39,233 nucleotides of DNA, taken from Deltaproteobacteria bacterium (lineage in GTDB: Bacteria; UBA10199; JADGCS01). Of this stretch, positions 33,583 to 39,233 are shown piece after piece. The stretch's first letter is position 1. Each line of letters begins with the position of its first letter. The stretch covers positions 1-39,233 of the forward strand of contig JADGCS010000034.1 of the NCBI GenBank assembly GCA_015228875.1. Reading direction: 5' to 3'. Made by a program: the position numbers and the translations under genes. A model generated the notes under the pieces. The model worked only from the letters and a program-made list of their open reading frames with translations. It made no database searches and was not told where the DNA came from.

Positions 33583-33962
33583 GCGGATCCTGAACAAAAA
33601 AAACCAATCAAATAAATCAAACATCTCACCCTTACGCATTGTTGCTTTTAAAAAATAGAACTTGTGACTTTTGATCCGCTCGTTTGTCTCCGTGAGCCAA
33701 AAGATTCTGTGTTTGCAAGGTAGATTCCGCGAGAAATTGTACCGCTAACGACGCGGCCATTAAAAAAGTCATTTTCAGCATCTTCAGGATGGTCATTGTC
33801 CTCGTGCTATTCAGGTGCTGGATATCGACCTCTTATAGTTTTCAAGTGCTGGATATCGACCTCCGTCTTTTTGTTGGTTTTAAATTTTGTTGGTTTTATT
33901 GTTTTTTTATTTGTATAAGACTTAAAATATTTCTTGAAATCTACCTACTAATAAATAGAACC
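33583..33962. other. Gene-free spacer upstream of the HNH gene, with a 23-bp direct repeat
   Basis: I see no supported gene in these 380 bases. The clearest element is TTCAGGTGCTGGATATCGACC plus TC at 33810-33832, repeated with one change at 33841-33863 (31-base period, 8-base gap). The reverse complement of the second copy reads GACGGAGGTCGATATCC, linking it to the GACGGAGGTCG motif. A T-rich stretch (33860-33960) precedes the HNH start. A long open frame across this region reads only repeat and T-rich DNA. Confidence 0.6.
33810..33863. repeat. 23-bp direct repeat, two copies
   Basis: TTCARGTGCTGGATATCGAC plus CTC at 33810-33832 and 33841-33863, differing at one base (R). Two copies with an 8-base gap are too few and too close for CRISPR. 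They could be operators for the HNH-methyltransferase operon or ends of a small mobile element. Confidence 0.7.
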
Positions 33963-35057
33963 ATGCCCCACTACCCTCAACAAGATCCCATAAAACTCGC
34001 CGAAGGTATATTGCAACTGCTTGATGAGGGCGGCTTTGTGGCTACCTATAAATACGCACTCATGATTGCCTTGCTGGATTTATGTATAGAACAAAAACAA
34101 AAATCTGGATTAGAGGCACAGAGTTTTACGACCCTGCAGATCGCCAAAAAAATTGTTGAAATTTACTGGCCGCAGACAAAAGAATTTAAGCAGCAACCTT
34201 TAAGGCAAAACACCAAGGGGCAGGCTGTTGTTTTAACCAGAATTATTGATGCTCAAAGATCTCTTGGTAAAACCACAAGTCTTTACAAATTTAAAATTGA
34301 AAACCAAAAGGCATACAACAAACTGGTTAAGGCCGTTGAAAGAGAATACATTATAAACCCGATACCTCGTCTGCAAAAGGTTGGCAAACAACGACTGAAC
34401 ATATTGTACGAGATTGGATGGGATGAAAATCAAAAAATTTCCAAAGATGACTTTGATAATACCATCAGACTCTATGCAGGTGTGGCTGATAATTTAGTCA
34501 TCCTAAATAATTTGATCCGGCCATTGTTATATCGCCACTGGGCAAAGATGGTTGCGGATATTAATAAGCTTGAAGATTCTCGGTTAGAGAAATTCCTGTT
34601 TGGATTTGATCGCATAAACACACGCAACTTATTAGAAGGCTTGCGCGAACTGCAGGGCGGTCTTTGTTTTTATACAGGTAAAAAATTAACTGGCGGACAC
34701 GAAGATATCGATCACTTTATACCATGGGCCAGATACCCTGATAACGGCTTGGCAAATCTTGTCCTGGCCGATGCATCAGTCAATCGACAAAAAAGGGATT
34801 TTCTGGCTGGAACACAACATTTAGAAAAATGGCTTATGAGGTTATCTACAACAAGTGAGCAAACAACCATCATGCACCAGATTGCCCGAGACACAAAATG
34901 GCCGTTTGAGCTCATCAAAACATACAACGTGGCCAACAGTATTTATACAAAATTGCCCGACCATGCCTTGTTATGGCAACACGGCAAAAACGATTTTGAA
35001 AAATTTGAAAAACCCAAAATCGAACACCTGTTTTTAACCATTAACCTCTCACAGTGA
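33963..35057 (+). CDS. HNH endonuclease domain protein
   Basis: The 364-residue protein has a helical N-terminal part (residues about 1-230, no known motif) and a C-terminal HNH nuclease centre: GGLCFYTGKKL, then HEDIDHFIPWARYPDNGLANLVLADASVNRQKRDFLAG (core DHFIPWARYPDNGLANLVLA). D-H, N and the following basic RQKRD match the HNH beta-beta-alpha metal finger, although the CxxC zinc pair common in the family is not seen (C-F-Y-T instead). The start at ATG 33963 follows a T-rich, repeat-bearing leader. The stop overlaps the methyltransferase start (GTGA). The pairing of nuclease and methyltransferase suggests a restriction or anti-phage function; that is inference. Confidence 0.83.
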   Translation: MPHYPQQDPIKLAEGILQLLDEGGFVATYKYALMIALLDLCIEQKQKSGLEAQSFTTLQIAKKIVEIYWPQTKEFKQQPLRQNTKGQAVVLTRIIDAQRSLGKTTSLYKFKIENQKAYNKLVKAVEREYIINPIPRLQKVGKQRLNILYEIGWDENQKISKDDFDNTIRLYAGVADNLVILNNLIRPLLYRHWAKMVADINKLEDSRLEKFLFGFDRINTRNLLEGLRELQGGLCFYTGKKLTGGHEDIDHFIPWARYPDNGLANLVLADASVNRQKRDFLAGTQHLEKWLMRLSTTSEQTTIMHQIARDTKWPFELIKTYNVANSIYTKLPDHALLWQHGKNDFEKFEKPKIEHLFLTINLSQ

Positions 35058-35575
35058 TACTGATGACCACCCAAACCTACTACAACACCCACGCCCAACA
35101 ATATTCCGCGTACATAAAAAATTTAAACATGACCACCGTCTACCCCCTGTTTTTAAAGCATCTTACGCCGGGGGGCACAATCCTTGACTGCGGCTGTGGC
35201 AGTGGGCGCGATACTTTGGCCTTTTGTAAAATGGGTTACAACGTCACCGCCATGGATGGATCCGAGGAGATGTGTAAAATTGCTGCAGAGTATACCCACC
35301 ACAAAATCCATCATAAACATTTTTGCGAGATCAACTGGGTTAATGAGTTTGATGGGGCGTTTTATGCCTCTTTTAAACACGGGGCAGGGGAGCGCCTTGA
35401 TGATCTGGGGCGGTTTTATACTGACTACTCGCAAGATCAGGTGAGGCAGATATTTGCTGGCAGCGGGTTTGGGGATTTAAATGTCTGGATCAGTAAATCT
35501 CAGGATTTAAATAAACCGCATGAGGAGTTGGTAAATGTGGTTTGTAAGAAATCATGTACTGATAATGCGTTTTAA
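35054..35575 (+). CDS. Class I SAM-dependent methyltransferase, internally deleted (copy 1)
   Basis: The 173-residue product has YYNTHAQQYSAY, motif I TILDCGCGSGRDTLAF and motif II VTAMDGSEEM. Family members then go from FDG through a strand-helix (DGxWA..SLLH..) and a second helix (L..LKPGG..) to YxSFKxGxxE. Here EFDGAFYASFKHGAGE joins these directly, so about 30-35 residues covering motifs IV to V are missing in frame. The C-terminus (GRFYTDYS...IFAGSGF) is normal. GTG 35054 overlaps the HNH stop in GTGA; an ATG at 35063 is also in frame. Whether it still binds SAM or methylates is doubtful. The same deletion is in copy 2. Confidence 0.87.
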   Translation: MILMTTQTYYNTHAQQYSAYIKNLNMTTVYPLFLKHLTPGGTILDCGCGSGRDTLAFCKMGYNVTAMDGSEEMCKIAAEYTHHKIHHKHFCEINWVNEFDGAFYASFKHGAGERLDDLGRFYTDYSQDQVRQIFAGSGFGDLNVWISKSQDLNKPHEELVNVVCKKSCTDNAF

Positions 35576-35604
35576 TTTGTCAGATTAGTTTAAAAATATA
35601 CAGA

Positions 35605-36993
35605 TCAGCCCTTGTTAATCTTCCATTTTCCACCCTTGTCGGGGCCGATCCGGTGCAATTGTCCTGATTGTTTTAGCGTTCGAATAGCCTTTTCCATTCC
35701 CTTGATACTCAGAGCTACGACATCGGCTAGTTCCCGTGTTGTGATGGTTGGATTCTCTTCAATAGCGCGAAGGATTTTCTCCCTACTTTTCTCCCTACCT
35801 TTCTCCCTACCTTTCTCCCTACCTTTCTCCCTACCTTTTTCTGTACTCCCTAGGGATGTGTTTTTCAATGCATACTCTGGATTACGATAGAATGTAGCCC
35901 TGAAAAAAGTGTCTGATTCAAAGGTCGGCTCTTTGAGGTCGGCGTTTTTCATAAGAGTACGCATCCTGCCAATGCCAGAACCAATGCGCTCCATCTTATC
36001 CATGCGGTGAAACAAGTCAGCAATTATCAGATTACGCCTGACAGATTCTTTACCAAAATTACCGTTTGAGATACCAGCGGGGAGTCCACCGGGGTTTACT
36101 ATTTCAACCCTGTCATCAAAGATATTTACAGAAACGCTTGTGCCTCGTATACTGTAATCACGGTGAACCAGCGAATTAACCATGGCCTCGCGCAAGGCAT
36201 TCATTGGTATTTCGTATATATCGTAGCGCTTAAGCTCGCGTATTTCACTTCGAATGTTCAAATGCCTCTTTAAAAACTCCATGGCTTCATTGAGTTGGCT
36301 TAATAGATCGTCGCGTATATCTTTACGATCGTAGATATACGTCTTATCGGTACCCTTAAATGCCACAAGAATTGTTTCAGAGTATGGAATGAGCCGACCA
36401 ATATCTTTGGCAAACATCAAAGCACCAGCATTATTGATTTTGCCGTTATTGTATACGCCTAGACTTGCAAGCACAGACTTTGCATTTTTTTTGTTTGCTT
36501 TAAATGAAGTTTTAGCCTCTTTGAGAAATGATCTGATTTTTGTTATTGAAGCATCCTCAAGTTTGCCATCAGAACAGTTCAAACTCTCAAAAAGAACATC
36601 AGTACTCTCTCTGAATATTGCCCTGACTTCTTTTTGAGTCATTTTTTGTGTCATAGCATCAAGCCTGCGAAAATAACCAGACGAACAACTATAAGGTTTT
36701 TCTCGCCCCTCTGGGACCTCGACTGTCACGACACCGCCAATCTGGGATGTTTTGGTAAGGGCAACTTGAGGATCGCAGTTGCGGGCAAGATCAGTGATTT
36801 CTGCCTTCATGCGATTTGTAAGTTTTTCTCCTATTACTTTGCCATCATCTTTAACACCAAGCAGAATCACACCACCGCGTGAATTTGCCAATGCAACGAT
36901 GTCCCTGTCAATTTTTGGAGTGTATTTTTCCTTAAATTCAACAGTCAGCCCTTCGCCTTCGGCTATCATCAGGTTAATCTTTTCAATATTCAT
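35605..36993 (-). CDS. AlbA_2-domain ATP-binding protein with HATPase_c_4 module (copy 1)
   Basis: The 462-residue protein belongs to the AlbA_2 (Schlafen-like) plus HATPase_c_4 family, often called putative transcriptional regulators. The AlbA_2 domain (about residues 10-120) has TVEFKEKYTPKIDRDIVALANSRGG (core EFKEKY...ALANSRGGVILLGVKDDG). The GHKL ATPase module has ALREAMVNSLVHRDYS (N box, about 266-281), DRVEIVNPGGLP and MERIGSGIGRM. A tandem EKGR repeat (about 385-406) links to a C-terminal winged helix (ITTRELADVVALSIKGMEKAIRTLKQSG). It is convergent with the methyltransferase (29 bases) and divergent from nothing nearby. Start is the ATG 36993. The function is probably regulatory or defence-related. 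Confidence 0.88.
   Translation of the reverse strand: MNIEKINLMIAEGEGLTVEFKEKYTPKIDRDIVALANSRGGVILLGVKDDGKVIGEKLTNRMKAEITDLARNCDPQVALTKTSQIGGVVTVEVPEGREKPYSCSSGYFRRLDAMTQKMTQKEVRAIFRESTDVLFESLNCSDGKLEDASITKIRSFLKEAKTSFKANKKNAKSVLASLGVYNNGKINNAGALMFAKDIGRLIPYSETILVAFKGTDKTYIYDRKDIRDDLLSQLNEAMEFLKRHLNIRSEIRELKRYDIYEIPMNALREAMVNSLVHRDYSIRGTSVSVNIFDDRVEIVNPGGLPAGISNGNFGKESVRRNLIIADLFHRMDKMERIGSGIGRMRTLMKNADLKEPTFESDTFFRATFYRNPEYALKNTSLGSTEKGREKGREKGREKGREKSREKILRAIEENPTITTRELADVVALSIKGMEKAIRTLKQSGQLHRIGPDKGGKWKINKG
35779..35838. repeat. 12-bp minisatellite, five units, encoding EKGR repeats (copy 1)
   Basis: CTCCCTACCTTT (plus strand) is repeated four times after a variant CTCCCTACTTTT. In frame with the AlbA_2 gene on the minus strand it encodes KGRE-type repeats. 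The 12-base period keeps the frame when units are gained or lost, so linker length could vary without breaking the protein. Confidence 0.88.
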
Positions 36994-37021
36994 ACATCTA
37001 TCGTTTCTTCTCTCAGGTTTT

Positions 37022-37043
37022 CATTGGTCACAATGTGACAATG
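37022..37043. promoter_or_regulatory. Imperfect dyad upstream of AlbA_2 gene copy 1
   Basis: CATTGGTCAC-AAT-GTGACAATG has 9-base arms with one extra G on the left. It lies 29 bases upstream of the ATG 36993 (minus strand), where a repressor site would sit. The rest of the spacer 36994-37142 is AT-rich with no gene. Confidence 0.45.
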
Positions 37044-37142
37044 CCTGACCCCCTATCCCAAACTTAAATAGAATTATCAATAATTTAGCAGACATTAACT
37101 TTTAAGATAAAACTCCGCATTTTACTCCTGTTAATTTTCACC

Positions 37143-37308
37143 CACAAAATGGCCGTTTGAGCTCATCAAAACATACAACGTGGCCAACAGTATTTATACA
37201 AAATTGCCCGACCATGCCTTGTTATGGCAACACGGCAAAAACGATTTTGAAAAATTTGAAAAACCCAAAATCGAACACCTGTTTTTAACCATTAACCTCT
37301 CACAGTGA
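37143..37308 (+). pseudogene. 3' fragment of the HNH gene (from the duplication)
   Basis: The last 54 codons or so of the HNH gene are repeated here (from about KWPFELIKTYNVANSIY to TINLSQ). No start codon or nuclease motif is included, so it cannot be functional. It only marks the left border of the second repeat unit. Confidence 0.93.
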
Positions 37309-37826
37309 TACTGATGACCGCCCAAAACTTCTACAACACCCACGCCCAACAATATTCCGCGTACACAAAAAATTTAAACATGACCACCGTCTACCCCCTG
37401 TTTTTAAAGCATCTTACGCCGGGGGGCACAATCCTTGACTGCGGCTGTGGCAGTGGGCGCGATACTTTGGCCTTTTGTAAAATGGGTTACAACGTCACCG
37501 CCATGGATGGATCCGAGGAGATGTGTAAAATTGCTGCAGAGTATACCCACCACAAAATCCATCATAAACATTTTTGCGAGATCAACTGGGTTAATGAGTT
37601 TGATGGGGCGTTTTATGCCTCTTTTAAACACGGGGCAGGGGAGCGCCTTGATGATCTGGGGCGGTTTTATACTGACTACTCGCAAGATCAGGTGAGGCAG
37701 ATATTTGCTGGCAGCGGGTTTGGGGATTTAAATGTCTGGATCAGTAAATCTCAGGATTTAAATAAACCGCATGAGGAGTTGGTAAATGTGGTTTGTAAGA
37801 AATCATGTACTGATAATGCGTTTTAA
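37305..37826 (+). CDS. Class I SAM-dependent methyltransferase, internally deleted (copy 2)
   Basis: It is identical to copy 1 (35054-35575) except for four residues near the N-terminus: copy 1 MTTQTYYN reads MTAQNFYN here, and AYIKN reads AYTKN. It shares motif I and the missing 30-35-residue region. The HNH fragment in front has no promoter that I can see, so expression may depend on readthrough or on a site in the 36994-37142 spacer. Confidence 0.86.
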   Translation: MILMTAQNFYNTHAQQYSAYTKNLNMTTVYPLFLKHLTPGGTILDCGCGSGRDTLAFCKMGYNVTAMDGSEEMCKIAAEYTHHKIHHKHFCEINWVNEFDGAFYASFKHGAGERLDDLGRFYTDYSQDQVRQIFAGSGFGDLNVWISKSQDLNKPHEELVNVVCKKSCTDNAF

Positions 37827-37855
37827 TTTGTCAGATTAGTTTAAAAATATACAGA

Positions 37856-39233
37856 TCAGCCCTTGTTAATCTTCCATTTTCCACCCTTGTCGGGGCCGAT
37901 CCGGTGCAATTGTCCTGATTGTTTTAGCGTTCGAATAGCCTTTTCCATTCCCTTGATACTCAGAGCTACGACATCGGCTAGTTCCCGTGTTGTGATGGTT
38001 GGATTCTCTTCAATAGCGCGAAGGATTTTCTCCCTACTTTTCTCCCTACCTTTCTCCCTACCTTTCTCCCTACCTTTCTCCCTACCTTTTTCTGTACTCC
38101 CTAGGGATGTGTTTTTCAATGCATACTCTGGATTACGATAGAATGTAGCCCTGAAAAAAGTGTCTGATTCAAAGGTCGGCTCTTTGAGGTCGGCGTTTTT
38201 CATAAGAGTACGCATCCTGCCAATGCCAGAACCAATGCGCTCCATCTTATCCATGCGGTGAAACAAGTCAGCAATTATCAGATTACGCCTGACAGATTCT
38301 TTACCAAAATTACCGTTTGAGATACCAGCGGGGAGTCCACCGGGGTTTACTATTTCAACCCTGTCATCAAAGATATTTACAGAAACGCTTGTGCCTCGTA
38401 TACTGTAATCACGGTGAACCAGCGAATTAACCATGGCCTCGCGCAAGGCATTCATTGGTATTTCGTATATATCGTAGCGCTTAAGCTCGCGTATTTCACT
38501 TCGAATGTTCAAATGCCTCTTTAAAAACTCCATGGCTTCATTGAGTTGGCTTAATAGATCGTCGCGTATATCTTTACGATCGTAGATATACGTCTTATCG
38601 GTACCCTTAAATGCCACAAGAATTGTTTCAGAGTATGGAATGAGCCGACCAATATCTTTGGCAAACATCAAAGCACCAGCATTATTGATTTTGCCGTTAT
38701 TGTATACGCCTAGACTTGCAAGCACAGACTTTGCATTTTTTTTGTTTGCTTTAAATGAAGTTTTAGCCTCTTTGAGAAATGATCTGATTTTTGTTATTGA
38801 AGCATCCTCAAGTTTGCCATCAGAACAGTTCAAACTCTCAAAAAGAACATCAGTACTCTCTCTGAATATTGCCCTGACTTCTTTTTGAGTCATTTTTTGT
38901 GTCATAGCATCAAGCCTGCGAAAATAACCAGACGAACAACTATAAGGTTTTTCTCGCCCCTCTGGGACCTCGACTGTCACGACACCGCCAATCTGGGATG
39001 TTTTGGTAAGGGCAACTTGAGGATCGCAGTTGCGGGCAAGATCAGTGATTTCTGCCTTCATGCGATTTGTAAGTTTTTCTCCTATTACTTTGCCATCATC
39101 TTTAACACCAAGCAGAATCACACCACCGCGTGAATTTGCCAATGCAACGATGTCCCTGTCAATTTTTGGAGTGTATTTTTCCTTAAATTCAACAGTCAGC
39201 CCTTCGCCTTCGGCTATCATCAGGTTAATCTTT
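37856..39233 (-). CDS. AlbA_2-domain ATP-binding protein with HATPase_c_4 module (copy 2, 5' end outside window)
   Basis: The visible part is identical to copy 1 residue for residue. The expected start, 2,251 bases after 36993, is position 39244, so the first four residues lie past the window edge. It carries the same AlbA_2, GHKL ATPase, EKGR linker and winged-helix parts. Whether a third unit follows cannot be seen. Confidence 0.87.
   Translation of the reverse strand, partial: KINLMIAEGEGLTVEFKEKYTPKIDRDIVALANSRGGVILLGVKDDGKVIGEKLTNRMKAEITDLARNCDPQVALTKTSQIGGVVTVEVPEGREKPYSCSSGYFRRLDAMTQKMTQKEVRAIFRESTDVLFESLNCSDGKLEDASITKIRSFLKEAKTSFKANKKNAKSVLASLGVYNNGKINNAGALMFAKDIGRLIPYSETILVAFKGTDKTYIYDRKDIRDDLLSQLNEAMEFLKRHLNIRSEIRELKRYDIYEIPMNALREAMVNSLVHRDYSIRGTSVSVNIFDDRVEIVNPGGLPAGISNGNFGKESVRRNLIIADLFHRMDKMERIGSGIGRMRTLMKNADLKEPTFESDTFFRATFYRNPEYALKNTSLGSTEKGREKGREKGREKGREKSREKILRAIEENPTITTRELADVVALSIKGMEKAIRTLKQSGQLHRIGPDKGGKWKINKG
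38030..38089. repeat. 12-bp minisatellite, five units (copy 2)
   Basis: Same five CTCCCTACCTTT-type units as at 35779-35838, with the first unit variant in both. An equal count in a slippage-prone tract indicates that the duplication is very young or artefactual. Confidence 0.88.

Larger units (their letters stand above)
34892..39233. repeat. Direct tandem duplication, period 2,251 bp (second copy runs off the window)
   Basis: The segment 34892-37142 is followed directly by a second copy, 37143-39233. The copies begin at CACAAAATGG and share the HNH 3' end, the methyltransferase, the AlbA_2-type gene and all spacers. Flanking bases 34891 (A) and 37142 (C) differ, which marks the left border. 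By eye I find only four substitutions: 35069/37320, 35076/37327, 35079/37330 and 35115/37366. Even the 12-bp minisatellite has five units in both. This is either a very recent duplication or an assembly artefact. Confidence 0.95.

Noticed and set aside
33810-33863. Possible CRISPR array
   Set aside because: Only two 23-base copies with an 8-base gap, no third unit and no cas gene.
33789-33962. 58-residue N-terminal extension of the HNH protein
   Set aside because: It translates the 23-bp direct repeats and a T-rich stretch into hydrophobic nonsense; the ATG at 33963 starts the plausible protein.
37143-37308. Second functional HNH gene
   Set aside because: Only the last 54 codons or so are duplicated; there is no start codon or nuclease motif.

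Overview
The window looks like a contig from a Gram-negative bacterium. The evidence is an alpha-proton-pumping complex I (nuo) operon, secreted proteins with Sec signal peptides, an AlgH/YqgE protein, a ComM/YifB ATPase and a PseC-type sugar aminotransferase. No marker fixes the phylum. The nuo arrangement and dispersed intergenic palindromes would fit a deltaproteobacterium-like or related candidate lineage, but that is a guess. The first gene (hemB) and the last gene (an AlbA_2-type ATPase) are both cut by the window edges.

Positions 1 to 25,161 are mostly ordinary chromosome. In order they hold the end of hemB, convergent comM/yifB, tRNA-Ala(GGC), a 54-residue ORF too short for most ORF filters, a DUF4442 hotdog protein, a YgjP-type zinc peptidase and a pseC-like aminotransferase. 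Next comes a minus-strand group of three unassigned genes: a 791-residue protein, a membrane-anchored 228-residue protein and a secreted HELGH protein. These are followed by algH/yqgE, the 11-gene nuoABCDHIJKLMN operon (no nuoE, F or G here), and a convergent 821-residue protein with a PD-(D/E)XK-like core. A dispersed palindromic element of about 80 to 105 bp occurs six times, plus one remnant, in this part only. Three full copies and the remnant lie inside the nuo operon, between H/I, K/L, L/M and M/N.

Positions 25,162 to 39,233 are more AT-rich and read as a worn defence or mobile-element island. The intact or nearly intact genes are hicAB, a WYL-domain regulator, a secreted Staphylococcal-nuclease homologue, an AbiEi-like antitoxin, an AAA_14/DUF4143 ATPase with two tandem operators, an HNH endonuclease, a small methyltransferase and an AlbA_2/HATPase protein. 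The broken genes are an AbiEii toxin without its catalytic half, an exonuclease cut off and joined to a Fic-motif scrap, rhuM split by a 5-bp tandem duplication, an hsdM tail and the C-terminal part of a REP-associated transposase.

The last 4.3 kb is a direct tandem duplication with period 2,251 bp, carrying the methyltransferase and AlbA_2 genes. The copies differ, as far as I can see, at only four bases. All four change amino acids and all lie in the first 55 bases or so of the methyltransferase gene.

Functional links: nuoA to nuoN would give the membrane arm and the connecting NuoB/C/D/I module of complex I, so the NADH-oxidising module must be encoded elsewhere or replaced by another electron donor. 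The hairpin-rich junctions inside that operon could tune subunit mRNA levels. The HNH and methyltransferase genes overlap by GTGA and probably act together. All assignments come from reading motifs by eye, with no database search.
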